Assembly: GCF_009856625.1 (NCBI RefSeq)
Contig: NZ_CP047241.1
Span: forward strand, 2,542,001 to 2,606,000
Source of the DNA: Aquitalea denitrificans
GTDB taxonomy: Bacteria > Pseudomonadota > Gammaproteobacteria > Burkholderiales > Chromobacteriaceae
DNA length: 64,000 nt
Reading direction: 5' to 3'
Positions 18,154 to 26,822 of the stretch are shown here, in pieces. The position numbers were made by a program, and so were the translations under genes. How positions within the stretch are numbered: position 1 is the first letter of the stretch; each line of letters begins with the position of its first letter. A model generated the notes under the pieces. The model saw only the letters and a list, made by a program, of their open reading frames with translations, made no database searches and was not told the DNA's origin.

Positions 18154-18462
18154 ATGGAACTTTTGAATCTTAGCTTGGCTGAACTGCAAGCACTACTTAA
18201 TACAGTTCAGGCAGAAATCAAGCATCGCGAAACTGAAGAAAAGGCCAATGCCAAGAAGCAGATCCTGGAGCTGGCCAAGTCTTATGGTCTCAGCCTGGAT
18301 GATGTACTAAGTAAAGCTACGGTTGCTGTGCGCAAGCCGGTAGAAGCCAAATACAAGAACCCGAATGATGAATCCCAGACCTGGACTGGTCGTGGTCGTA
18401 AGCCTGCTTGGGTACAAGCTCAGCTGGATGAAGGTTTCAGCCTGGAAGATCTGGCAATCTGA
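18154..18462 (+). CDS. H-NS family nucleoid protein
   Basis: A 102-residue member of the H-NS histone-like family: an N-terminal coiled coil (residues 1-50, LSLAELQALLNTVQAEIKHR) for oligomerisation and a C-terminal DNA-binding core with TWTGRGRKPAWV near residues 74-85. It silences A/T-rich or foreign DNA. It stands alone with its own terminator. The neighbouring integrase remnant raises the possibility that it came with a mobile element, but such genes are also common as multiple chromosomal copies in betaproteobacteria. Confidence 0.9.
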   Translation: MELLNLSLAELQALLNTVQAEIKHRETEEKANAKKQILELAKSYGLSLDDVLSKATVAVRKPVEAKYKNPNDESQTWTGRGRKPAWVQAQLDEGFSLEDLAI

Positions 18463-18481
18463 TTCGAGCATCAATGGCATA

Positions 18482-18511
18482 AAAAGCGCTACTTTTAAGT
18501 AGCGCTTTTCT
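18482..18511 (+). terminator. Intrinsic terminator after the H-NS-like gene
   Basis: A 13-bp stem AAAAGCGCTACTT / AAGTAGCGCTTTT (18482-18494 and 18497-18509), symmetric and with a T-rich right arm. It lies 20 bp after the stop codon. Confidence 0.9.
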
Positions 18512-18620
18512 TAATTTACAGCCTTGATTGGCCGTGGACTAATATTGTCATTTTCTGGTTAAAATTTAACGGATCAGTCAAAAAAACCCACCTGCATTCG
18601 CATTGGTTGATCAGCCTGGC

Positions 18621-19325
18621 TTAAGCCACTCCCAGATAGGCATTCTGCACCGCGGCATCATGCATCAGCTGCTGCGCCGGGCCGGACAGGGCAATCCGTC
18701 CGTGTTCCAGCACATAGGCGTCGTCAGCAATGCGCAATGCCGAGCGCGCATTCTGCTCCACCAGCACCACCGTCACCCCGTGCTGGCGGATGGTTTCGAT
18801 CACCCGGAAAATCTGCTGCACAAACTGCGGTGCCAGCCCCAGCGAAGGCTCGTCCAGAATCAGCAGCCGCGGTCTGGCCATCAGCGCCCGGCCTATGCAC
18901 AGCATTTGCTGTTCGCCACCGGACAGCGTGCCGGCCAACTGTTTGCTGCGCTGCTGCAGGATGGGAAAGATGTCATGCACAAAGGCCAGCTCCCGCTGCC
19001 AGTCCCGCTGCTCTCCGGCGCCCAGTTGCAGGTTCTCCCTGACCGTCATGTTGGAGAAGATCTGCCGCCCTTCCGGCGCATGCGACAGGCCGCTTTGCAC
19101 GATGCGATGGGCAGGCTGGCCATGGATGGCGGCACCGTCAAACCGTATGCTGCCCTGCTCCAGCGGATAGATACCGGAAATGGCGCGCAACAGCGTGGTC
19201 TTGCCCGCGCCGTTGGCACCCAGAATAGTGACAATGCGCTGCGGCTCCACAGTGAGGGAAACCTCACGCAGAATCGGCACCCCGCCCAGCGTCACGCTGA
19301 TGTTTTCAACTTCCAGCAATGCCAT
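18621..19325 (-). CDS. livF: LIV-type ABC transporter ATPase (LivF-like), system 1
   Basis: A 234-residue ABC ATPase of the branched-chain amino acid (HAAT) type. Walker A GANGAGKTT, signature LSGGEQQM and Walker B RLLILDEPSLGL are intact. It is the last gene of a five-gene leftward operon (binding protein, two permeases, two ATPases). The ATG overlaps the stop of the LivG-like gene. The substrate is not certain: beyond Leu/Ile/Val, this class also carries other amino acids, urea and aromatic or sulfur compounds. Confidence 0.9.
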   Translation of the reverse strand: MALLEVENISVTLGGVPILREVSLTVEPQRIVTILGANGAGKTTLLRAISGIYPLEQGSIRFDGAAIHGQPAHRIVQSGLSHAPEGRQIFSNMTVRENLQLGAGEQRDWQRELAFVHDIFPILQQRSKQLAGTLSGGEQQMLCIGRALMARPRLLILDEPSLGLAPQFVQQIFRVIETIRQHGVTVVLVEQNARSALRIADDAYVLEHGRIALSGPAQQLMHDAAVQNAYLGVA

Positions 19326-20086
19326 CAGGCCTCCTCGCTGCCAAGATAGGATGTAATCACCGCCGGGTCGCGCATCACCTGCTCCGGGCTGCCTTCGGCC
19401 AGCAAGCGGCCGGATGACAGCACCAGCACACGGTCGCAGATTTTCTTGACCAGGCTCAGGTCATGTTCCACCAGCAACAGGCTCAAGCCTTCCTGGCTTA
19501 ACTGGCGCAGGAAGTCGGCCAGGGCGGCGGTTTCACTGTCATTCAGCCCGGCCGCCGGTTCGTCCAGAATCAGCAAGCCCGGTTGCAAGGCCAGGGCGCG
19601 GGCGATTTCCAGATACTTACGCTTGCCATAGGACAGATTGGCCGCCAGCTCGAACGCCAGCCCATCCAGCCCGGTACGGCGCAGCGCCGCCCAGGTGGCA
19701 GCACTCACCGCCTGCGCACTGTGCTGCTTGCGGCTCCACAGCGCACGCCAGCCAAAGCGCTGCTGGCTGAGTGCGCCGATGCTGACATTGTCAAACACCG
19801 TCATGCCGGGAAACACCCGCAGGTTCTGGAAGGTGCGTGCAATGCCCTGGCGGGCGATTTGCGGCACCGGCAGGCCGTCAATGCGCTGTCCGGCATAGTG
19901 GACCTCACCCCGACTTGGGCGCGAAAAGCCGGTAATCACATTGAACAAGGAGGTCTTGCCCGCACCATTCGGCCCGATCAGCCCGGTAATGCCACCAACG
20001 GGCAAGCGCAGAGAAATGTCTTCCAGCGCATGCACACCACCATAGCGCAGTGTCAGCTGTTTCAGTTCCAGCAAGGTTTCGCTCAT
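19325..20086 (-). CDS. livG: LIV-type ABC transporter ATPase (LivG-like), system 1
   Basis: A 253-residue ATPase: Walker A GPNGAGKTS, signature LSYGKRKYLEIARAL (the YGKRK variant is usual for LivG), Walker B LLILDEPAAGLN and the family loop ARTFQNLRVFPGMTV. It overlaps the LivM-like gene upstream by 4 bp (ATGA), so translation is coupled. Confidence 0.9.
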   Translation of the reverse strand: MSETLLELKQLTLRYGGVHALEDISLRLPVGGITGLIGPNGAGKTSLFNVITGFSRPSRGEVHYAGQRIDGLPVPQIARQGIARTFQNLRVFPGMTVFDNVSIGALSQQRFGWRALWSRKQHSAQAVSAATWAALRRTGLDGLAFELAANLSYGKRKYLEIARALALQPGLLILDEPAAGLNDSETAALADFLRQLSQEGLSLLLVEHDLSLVKKICDRVLVLSSGRLLAEGSPEQVMRDPAVITSYLGSEEA

Positions 20087-21030
20087 GACTGCTCCAGCGC
20101 TTTGAGATGGCTGCGGAACACCCGCAGCGCCGAGTATTCGCCAATCAGCCCCTTGGGCAGGAACATGATGAAGCCGAACATGATGGAGCCCACCACCAGC
20201 ATGCGGTAATCACCCAGGCTGCGCAGCAGTTCCGGCAACAGGGTGAGCAACAAAGCCCCCATGATGGCACCGGGCAGGCTGCCCAGCCCTCCAATCACCA
20301 CCATGGCCAGAATGGTAATGGATTCACTGAAGCGGAAATCGCCCGGCGACACATAGCGGGTGGAGTGCGCCCACAGCGCACCGGCCAGACCGGCAATGAA
20401 ACAGCCCAGCACCATCACCTGTATTTTCAGCCGTGCCGGGTCCAGCCCCATGGCGGCCACGCACTGCTCGTCCTCACGCAATGCACGCAGCGCATTGCCG
20501 TAGTAAGAATGGATGGTGCGTTCCAGCAGCAGATAGCACAGCAGGAACACCAGCATCACCAGCCCCAGGTTGATGGCCGGGCTGGCCGTACTGAGCGGGG
20601 CGATGTCGGTAATGCCCATCGGGCCACGGGTGAAATCCACCCAGTTAAGCAAGGTGACATACACCGCCTGGCCTATGCCCAGCGTGGCCACGGCAAAGTG
20701 AACATTCACCAGCCGCCGCGTCAGCCAGGCGGTGAGGCCACCCAGCAGCGCCGCAGTCACACCGGCCAGAGGCAGGGTCAGCCAGGGGGAAAACTGGTAC
20801 TGGCTGGACAGCAAGGCGGCGGTATAAGCCCCTACGCCGTAAAAGGCCGCATGGCCCAGCGTCATCATGCCGGCCACGCCGGTAATCAGGTTGGCACTGG
20901 CGGCCAGCAAGCCGAACACCAGCGCCATGCTGGCCAGCCGGTACAGATAGCTGGCATCCAGCCAGCCCAGCAGCAGCCACAAGACGGCCAGCAGCAATAC
21001 CGGCCTTGTTGAACGGGACAGACTAGACAC
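20083..21030 (-). CDS. livM: LIV-type permease LivM-like, system 1
   Basis: A 315-residue membrane protein with about 8-9 helices and the family motifs LITGVAGMMTLGHAAFYGVG and VIGGLGSLPGAIMGA. It pairs with the LivH-like protein as the transmembrane channel. It overlaps its neighbours on both sides (4 bp with livG, 8 bp with livH). Confidence 0.9.
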   Translation of the reverse strand: MSSLSRSTRPVLLLAVLWLLLGWLDASYLYRLASMALVFGLLAASANLITGVAGMMTLGHAAFYGVGAYTAALLSSQYQFSPWLTLPLAGVTAALLGGLTAWLTRRLVNVHFAVATLGIGQAVYVTLLNWVDFTRGPMGITDIAPLSTASPAINLGLVMLVFLLCYLLLERTIHSYYGNALRALREDEQCVAAMGLDPARLKIQVMVLGCFIAGLAGALWAHSTRYVSPGDFRFSESITILAMVVIGGLGSLPGAIMGALLLTLLPELLRSLGDYRMLVVGSIMFGFIMFLPKGLIGEYSALRVFRSHLKALEQS

Positions 21031-21952
21031 GTTCCACCTTCTTTCCGAACAAGCCGCGCGGGAAGTACAACAGGGTAATCAGCAGCAGGGCATAACTGAT
21101 CAGCTCGGACCAGCCCTGCGACACAAAGTCGGTGGACAGTGCTTCACACAGCCCCAGCACGATGGCACTGATGACGGCCCCGGGGATGGAATCCAGCCCG
21201 CCCATCACCATGGCGACAAAAGCCTTGATGCCGGGCGAAAAACCCATCTGCGGGAAAATATTGCCGGAATACAAACCCACCACAATGCCAGACACCGCCC
21301 CCATCAGCGAACCGATGGCAAAGGTGGCAATGATGATGTGATTGACATTGATGCCCACGTGCAAGGCACCCAGCCGGTTATTGGACACCGCGCGGATGGA
21401 CAGGCCCAGCCGGGTACGGAACAGCAACCATTGCAGCAGCACAAACATCAGCAAGGCAGTGACAAAAATCAGCACCTGCCCGCTGGCAATGCTCAAAGGC
21501 CCCAGCTGGATCGGCGTCATCAGCAGATAGGCTTGCGGAATGGACTGCATGTCGGCACCGACATACAGCTGCATCAGCTCGCGGGTGATGATGGAAATGG
21601 CCAGCGAGGACAGCAAGGTTGCCTCGCGCAGAGCCTTGGACTTGAGCGAGGCCTCGTCATTGAAGCGGCGGAATGGCCGGAAGGCCACCCGCTCCAGCAA
21701 CACGCCCAGCACCAGCCCGGCAGCGGCCACCAAAAGCAGCACGGCAAAAGCCGGCGGGGCCAGCACCTGAATGGCCAGCAGCCCGGCAAACGCCCCCAGC
21801 ATGTAGATTTCGCCATGGGCGAAATTCACCACATTAAGCACGCCGAAAATCAGCGTGAAGCCGATGGCAATCAGGGCATACACCAGCCCCTGCGCCAGCC
21901 CGTTCAGTAGCTGCTGCACCAGGAAAACATCAAAAAAATCCAGCATGTGCAT
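21023..21952 (-). CDS. livH: LIV-type permease LivH-like, system 1
   Basis: A 309-residue permease with the LivH signature ALIAIGFTLIFGVLNVVNFA near the N-terminus and MGGLDSIPGAVISAIVLGL late in the chain. It lies 18 bp downstream of the binding-protein gene in the same operon. Confidence 0.9.
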   Translation of the reverse strand: MHMLDFFDVFLVQQLLNGLAQGLVYALIAIGFTLIFGVLNVVNFAHGEIYMLGAFAGLLAIQVLAPPAFAVLLLVAAAGLVLGVLLERVAFRPFRRFNDEASLKSKALREATLLSSLAISIITRELMQLYVGADMQSIPQAYLLMTPIQLGPLSIASGQVLIFVTALLMFVLLQWLLFRTRLGLSIRAVSNNRLGALHVGINVNHIIIATFAIGSLMGAVSGIVVGLYSGNIFPQMGFSPGIKAFVAMVMGGLDSIPGAVISAIVLGLCEALSTDFVSQGWSELISYALLLITLLYFPRGLFGKKVERV

Positions 21953-21970
21953 TCTCGTGCGGGCCGTGAA

Positions 21971-23089
21971 TCAGTTGGCTACCGAAGTGAAGTCGCCATT
22001 GCGGATTTGCAGGCGCGACAGGTTCTTGGCCGGCTCGCGGGTTACCGGGTCAAAGGTGGTGTTGCCGGTCACGCCGGGGAAGTCCTTGGTGGCGGCCAGT
22101 GCATTGCGTACTGCCTCGCGGCTGGCTTTTTCACCACCGGCCTTGGCAATGGCATTGAGCATGATGCGGGTGGCGTCATAGGCCTGACCGGCAAACATGG
22201 ACGGCTCCACGTGATAGCGCGCCTGATAGGTCTTGACGAAGGCCTGCACGTTAGGCTCCTTGCTGCTGGCGGTAAAGGTGGTGGAAATCTTCACCCCTTC
22301 GGCTGCCGGGCCGGCCAGCTGGATCAGCTTTTTCTCGTACATCGAGGACGAGCCATACACCGGCACGTTGAGGCCCAGTTGCAGTTTCTGTTGCAGCAGT
22401 GCCGCGCCGTCTTCATACATCAATGCCAGATAGATGGCATCGGGGCGGGTACGGGCCACCTTGGTCAGGATGGCGCGAAAATCGCGGGTACCCGGATTGA
22501 AGCTTTCCAGCGCGGTGACTTCACCACCGGCGTCCTTGAAGGATTTGGCAAAATTCTTGCTGGCGGTCTGGCCCCAGTCGTTCTGGATGCTGATGACGGC
22601 CACCTTCTTGATATTGTTCTGGCTGATCCAGCGGGCGTTATACGGCCCTTCGAATGCCTCGGTGATGATATTGCGGAATTGCCAGGGGCTGATCTTGACG
22701 AAATCCGGATGCGAGGCGGTTTGCGACAGTTGAGCCAGATGGGTTTCGGCATATACCTTGCCCGCGGCAATGGAAACCGTGGAGGAGAAATCGCCAATTA
22801 CCCCGACAATGGAATGATCATCAGAAAATTTGTGCGCGATGGACACGCCCTCCAGCGCATCACCCTTGCTGTCGGCAAACTTGATGACTACCGGTGCCGC
22901 TTTATGCGTCTGATTATATTCATCCAGTGCCAGATTGGCGGCATTACGAAACTGGTTGCCATACTGGGCATATTCACCGGTCAATGGGGCCTGATAACCA
23001 ATGGCAACCGGGGTGGCAAGCGCAGACAGCGAAAGCGAGGAAAAAGCGGCAACAATCAGTGCCTTGTGATATTGACTGGCGGCAAACAT
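21971..23089 (-). CDS. livK: LIV-type periplasmic binding protein, system 1
   Basis: A 372-residue type I periplasmic-binding protein; the signal peptide ends near residue 25 (LSALA|TPV). The family opening VAIGYQAPLTGEYAQYGNQF and the ligand-loop segment GDFSSTVSIAAGKVYAE are present. It resembles general branched-chain or amide-type binding proteins. It is first in its operon and divergent from the flavin monooxygenase gene at 23442, which hints that the transported compound may be that enzyme's substrate. This link is an inference from position. Confidence 0.88.
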   Translation of the reverse strand: MFAASQYHKALIVAAFSSLSLSALATPVAIGYQAPLTGEYAQYGNQFRNAANLALDEYNQTHKAAPVVIKFADSKGDALEGVSIAHKFSDDHSIVGVIGDFSSTVSIAAGKVYAETHLAQLSQTASHPDFVKISPWQFRNIITEAFEGPYNARWISQNNIKKVAVISIQNDWGQTASKNFAKSFKDAGGEVTALESFNPGTRDFRAILTKVARTRPDAIYLALMYEDGAALLQQKLQLGLNVPVYGSSSMYEKKLIQLAGPAAEGVKISTTFTASSKEPNVQAFVKTYQARYHVEPSMFAGQAYDATRIMLNAIAKAGGEKASREAVRNALAATKDFPGVTGNTTFDPVTREPAKNLSRLQIRNGDFTSVAN

Positions 23090-23441
23090 GAGTAATCCTT
23101 AGCTGACATTGAAGGCAGGAAATTGGCAAAAAACAGGCTGCCATGATGCAAACAATGGCAGCCGTATGGTTAATGCCGCCAATCTAGCACTGCCGCCGCC
23201 AGGGCTGATTGCGCATTCTTCACATGCTTATCATTTATTCATGCTTGACAGGATATTCCAGCAAAATGGCGCGATAAACCAATCGCAAAATACCAATTCC
23301 AGACAATAAAATCATGTGCCCAATGCTATTGGCGCAATATTGAATGATTGTCTTTATTTCCGATTTACTGTGCAGGAATTGATATTTGGCCGCCCAAAAA
23401 CCCATGCTAGGGTATGGTTTTTGCCATGGATGTTTTGCAGC
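23090..23441. other. Divergent control region between livK and the flavin monooxygenase
   Basis: About 350 bases without a gene. It contains a perfect 9-bp inverted repeat GGCTGCCAT-N10-ATGGCAGCC (23136-23163), 47 bp upstream of the livK start, placed to be either an operator or a leader hairpin of the liv transcript. Weak sigma-54-like GG-N10-GC patterns occur in both directions but fit poorly. Confidence 0.5.
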
Positions 23442-24896
23442 ATGACAAGCAGCACACAAACACAGGGCCTGGCGGCCCTTGAAAGCCGTATCCGGCAAGA
23501 CCTGGATTATCTTGGCCTGCCGGCCAAAAACTGGACCATCCCTGCCAGCCATGCGGAAGGTGAAGTCAAGGATGTGGTGATTGTCGGTGGCGGCATGTCC
23601 GGCCTGGCAGTGGCCGCCGCGCTGGCTTTCAATGGCGTGGATGCCGAAATATACGACCAGTCCCCCGCCGGACTGGAAGGCCCCTGGGCCACCACCGCCC
23701 GCATGATTACCTTGCGCTCGCCCAAGGAGTTGCCCGGCCCTTGCCTCGGCATTCCCAGCCTCACCTTCCGCGCCTGGTACGAGGCTCAACACGGCCTTGA
23801 AGGCTGGCAGCAACTGGACAAGATTCACCGCCTGAACTGGGCGGAATACCTGCGCTGGTATCGCGAGGTACTGCAACTGAAGGTACATAACCTGCAACAA
23901 CTGGTGGATGTGGAAGCACGTGCCGATGGCGTGGTGGCACTGTCTTTCCGCGACGCTGCCAGCGGTCAGACCCGCCGGGTACTGGCGCGCCATGCGGTAC
24001 TGGCCACCGGGCGCGACGGTCTGGGCGGTGCCAGCCTGCCCGCCTGGGCAGGCCGGCTACCACGCAGCCACTGGGTGCACTCCGGCGATGCCTGGTCCGG
24101 CCAGATGCTGCGCGGGCGCAACGTCACCGTGATTGGCGGTGGCTCCTCGGCCATGGATGCCGCCGCCACGGCACTGGAGCATGGTGCCAGGCGCGTGTCC
24201 TTGCTGATCCGCCGTCACGACCTGCCGCGCATCAACAAGAGCAAGGGCACGGTCAATCCCGGCATGGCCCATGGTTTCCGCTTGCTGTCGGACGAATGGA
24301 AATGGAAAGTCCGTCATTACCTGAACAGCACCCAGGTGCCACCGCCGCACAGCAGCACCTTGCGCGTGTCCCAGCACCCCAATGCCAGCTTTCACTTCGG
24401 CATTCAGGTGGAAACGGCCCGGCTGGTGGATGACAAGGTGGTGCTCAGTACCAATCTGGGTGAAGTCACCACCGATTTCGTGATTTTCTGCACCGGCTTT
24501 TGCACCGACTGGGCACAGCGGCCGGAATATGCCCGCATCGCCGGCCATGCGCGGCTATGGCAGGACCACTACCCCAGCCTGCCCGGCGCGCCGGATCGCG
24601 AGCTGGCCGGTTCGCCCTATCTGGGCAGCCTGTACCAGTTTCTGGAAAAACAGCCCGGCAGCCTGCCAGGACTGGAGCGGATTCACTGCTTCAACTACGC
24701 AGCTGCCCTGTCACAGGGGGCCAGCGCCGGCGATATTCCACAAGTCAGTGACGGTGCGCAACGGCTGGCTTCCGGCCTGATTGCCAGCTTGCTGCAAGAA
24801 GACGTCGAACAGCACTATGCCAGGCTGCAGCAATATGCCGAGCCGGAGCTGTATGGCAACGAATGGCAGGCGGCCAAGGGTCTGCCAACAAGTTGA
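23442..24896 (+). CDS. FAD/NAD(P)H-dependent flavoprotein monooxygenase
   Basis: A 484-residue protein of the flavin-containing monooxygenase-like class. The FAD-binding motif VVIVGGGMSG is at residues 46-54 and the NAD(P)H-binding motif VTVIGGGSSA at 228-237, with ATGRDG between them. The start at 23442 was chosen because upstream codons have no motif or ribosome site; even so, no clear Shine-Dalgarno precedes it, so a short-leader transcript is possible. Such enzymes oxygenate soft nucleophiles (S or N) or ketones. Its neighbours are a LIV-type importer (divergent) and a cystine-type importer (downstream), so a sulfur or amino compound is a reasonable guess. Confidence 0.8.
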   Translation: MTSSTQTQGLAALESRIRQDLDYLGLPAKNWTIPASHAEGEVKDVVIVGGGMSGLAVAAALAFNGVDAEIYDQSPAGLEGPWATTARMITLRSPKELPGPCLGIPSLTFRAWYEAQHGLEGWQQLDKIHRLNWAEYLRWYREVLQLKVHNLQQLVDVEARADGVVALSFRDAASGQTRRVLARHAVLATGRDGLGGASLPAWAGRLPRSHWVHSGDAWSGQMLRGRNVTVIGGGSSAMDAAATALEHGARRVSLLIRRHDLPRINKSKGTVNPGMAHGFRLLSDEWKWKVRHYLNSTQVPPPHSSTLRVSQHPNASFHFGIQVETARLVDDKVVLSTNLGEVTTDFVIFCTGFCTDWAQRPEYARIAGHARLWQDHYPSLPGAPDRELAGSPYLGSLYQFLEKQPGSLPGLERIHCFNYAAALSQGASAGDIPQVSDGAQRLASGLIASLLQEDVEQHYARLQQYAEPELYGNEWQAAKGLPTS

Positions 24897-25103
24897 CATC
24901 CCTGCCGGCAAGCACCCTGCCTATCGTGCTTGTCGGCAACTCCACGCATCTCCCGGAGCTAGCATATCACCAAGTTCGCTTATTCACTTTTCTGCTAATC
25001 ATTGTGGAAATTCTTGTTTATTGAGAATAAGCCTGGCTTGTTATAGTCCTCCCAGACCGCCGGATGGCGGGATGACAAACACAAAAACAGCCAGGAGTAC
25101 CTT

Positions 25104-25862
25104 GTGAAACGATTTGCCATTGCCACCCTGCTCGCCGCCCTGCTGCCCGGCCTTGCCGCCGCAGAAGACCTGGCCAAGATCAAATCCGCCGGTGTCATCC
25201 GCGTGGGCACCGAAGGCACATACGCGCCGTTTACCTATCACGATGCCAGCGGCAAGCTGGTGGGCTTCGATGTGGAAATTGCCCAGGCCGTGGCCGCCAA
25301 GCTGGGCGTGAAAGCCGAATTCATCGAAGGCAAATGGGACGGCCTGATTGCCGGCCTGGATGCCAGCCGTTACGACGCCGTGGCCAACGAGGTGTCGATT
25401 ACCGAAGCCCGCAAGGCCAAGTACGACTTCTCCAGCGCCTATATCGCCTCCAAGGCCGCGCTGATCGTGAATGGCAACAGCCCGATCAAGAGCTTTGCCG
25501 ACCTCAAGGGCAAAAAGTCCGCCAACACCCTGACCAGCAACTTCGGCAAACTGGCGCAATCCTTCGGTGCAGAAGTCGTGCCGGTACAAGGCTTTAACGA
25601 TTCGCTGGAGCTGCTGGCTTCCGGCCGCGTGGATGCCACCATCAACGACAGCCTGTCCTTCCTGGATTACAAGAAGCACCAGCCCAACTCCAAACTGCGC
25701 ATTGCCGCCACCGAAAAGGACGCTGACTTCTCCGGCATCATTTTCCGCAAGGGCAACCCGCAGCTGCAGGCCGCCATCAACAAGGCACTGGCTGACATCA
25801 AGGCTGACGGCAGCTATCAGAAAATTTCCTTCAAGTACTTTGGCGAAGACGTGTCGCACTAA
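25104..25862 (+). CDS. Cystine-type periplasmic binding protein (TcyA-like)
   Basis: A 252-residue type II binding protein of the polar amino acid family; signal peptide of about 20 residues (GLAAA|ED). Segments VGTEGTYAPFTYHDASGKLV, FDVEIAQAVAAKLGVK and DATINDSLSFLDYKK are typical of cystine-binding TcyA/FliY proteins. It is first in a three-gene operon. The 279 bp to the permease gene hold a hairpin-rich repeat, an arrangement that often raises the binding-protein yield relative to the membrane subunits. Confidence 0.85.
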   Translation: MKRFAIATLLAALLPGLAAAEDLAKIKSAGVIRVGTEGTYAPFTYHDASGKLVGFDVEIAQAVAAKLGVKAEFIEGKWDGLIAGLDASRYDAVANEVSITEARKAKYDFSSAYIASKAALIVNGNSPIKSFADLKGKKSANTLTSNFGKLAQSFGAEVVPVQGFNDSLELLASGRVDATINDSLSFLDYKKHQPNSKLRIAATEKDADFSGIIFRKGNPQLQAAINKALADIKADGSYQKISFKYFGEDVSH

Positions 25863-25885
25863 GCGCATCCCGCCCCGGACTTGCC

Positions 25886-26072
25886 AGCTTGCCCCGCGCT
25901 GCGGGGCTGCAGGCTGCTGACTAGTGATTGGGTACGATTTCACTGGACCCGGCAAAGCCGGGCCTTTCGACTAAGTCATTACTTCCGCAGCCTTACCGTC
26001 TACTCCCTATCCCCCCGCCCTTTCCCTGAAAGGGAGCCTCGCTTTCCTGTCGGAAAACGAGAGGGTTTCGTC
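25886..26072. repeat. Dispersed hairpin-rich repeat, copy 2
   Basis: Same family as the copy at 8903. It begins with a GC hairpin (CCCCGC-gct-GCGGGG), then the conserved core from 25910: CAGGCTGCTGAC, CCCGGC-aaa-GCCGGG, CTATCCCCCCGCCCTTTCCC with the small hairpin CCTTTC-cct-GAAAGG, and a decayed version of the last hairpin (CTCGCTTTC / GAAAACGAG, 26038-26061). A separate hairpin GCCCCGT-cct-ACGGGGC follows at 26083-26099. It sits inside the transporter operon, between binding protein and permease. Confidence 0.88.
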
Positions 26073-26141
26073 AAAATCTGCCGCCCCGTCCTACGGGGCA
26101 ATTTTGTTGGCACAACACGATAACAATAATGGAGTCGGCAC

Positions 26142-26822
26142 ATGCCAGAATGGTTGAAACTGATGGTGGAATCACTGCCGCCGCTGCTGTATGCAGGGCT
26201 GGTGTTCACCGTACCGCTTACCCTGCTGTCCTTTGCCTGTGGCCTGTCGCTGGGCTTTGTCACCGCGCTGGTGCGGCTGTATGGCCCCAAGCCACTGGCG
26301 GACGGCTTCCGCTTTTATGTGTGGCTGATCCGCGGCACGCCCTTGCTGGTGCAGCTGTTCCTGATTTTTTACGGCCTGCCCAAGGCCGGCATCGTATTCG
26401 ACCCGCTGCCGGCCGCTGTCATCGGCTTTTCGCTGAACGTGGGGGCCTACACTTCGGAAGTGATCCGCGCCGCCCTGCTGGCGGTACCGCGCGGCCAGTG
26501 GGAAGCCGCCTACTCCATCGGCCTGACCTGGGCCCAGGCCATGCGCCGCACCATTTTGCCGCAGGCCAGCCGCGTGGCCGTGCCGCCCTTGGCCAATACC
26601 TTCATCTCGCTGATCAAGGACACCTCGCTGGCCGCGGTACTGACCGTGCCGGAAATCTTCCAGGCCGCACAACGCATTGCCTCGGTCACCTATGAACCGC
26701 TGATTCTGTATACCGAAACCGCGCTGATCTACCTGCTGTTCAGCTCCGTGCTGTCCGCCGGCCAGCAAAAACTGGAAGCCCGCTTTGGCCAGCACCTGCA
26801 CCAGGCCCAGGAGACAAAATGA
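26142..26822 (+). CDS. Cystine-type ABC permease (TcyB-like)
   Basis: A 226-residue HisM/TcyB-type permease with about five helices. It carries FRFYVWLIRGTPLLVQLFLI and the EAA loop AAYSIGLTWAQAMRRTILPQ, which contacts the ATPase. It overlaps the ATPase gene by 4 bp. Confidence 0.9.
   Translation: MPEWLKLMVESLPPLLYAGLVFTVPLTLLSFACGLSLGFVTALVRLYGPKPLADGFRFYVWLIRGTPLLVQLFLIFYGLPKAGIVFDPLPAAVIGFSLNVGAYTSEVIRAALLAVPRGQWEAAYSIGLTWAQAMRRTILPQASRVAVPPLANTFISLIKDTSLAAVLTVPEIFQAAQRIASVTYEPLILYTETALIYLLFSSVLSAGQQKLEARFGQHLHQAQETK

Noticed and set aside
23186..23201. Sigma-54-like pattern on the minus strand upstream of livK
   Set aside because: Spacing fits, but the match is in a GCC-repeat-like GC-rich run with several wrong positions and no activator motif nearby.
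23410..23425. Sigma-54-like GGG-N9-TTTTTGCC in front of the flavin monooxygenase gene
   Set aside because: Only 8 of 12 consensus positions match, and the transcript would begin about 6 bases before the ATG.
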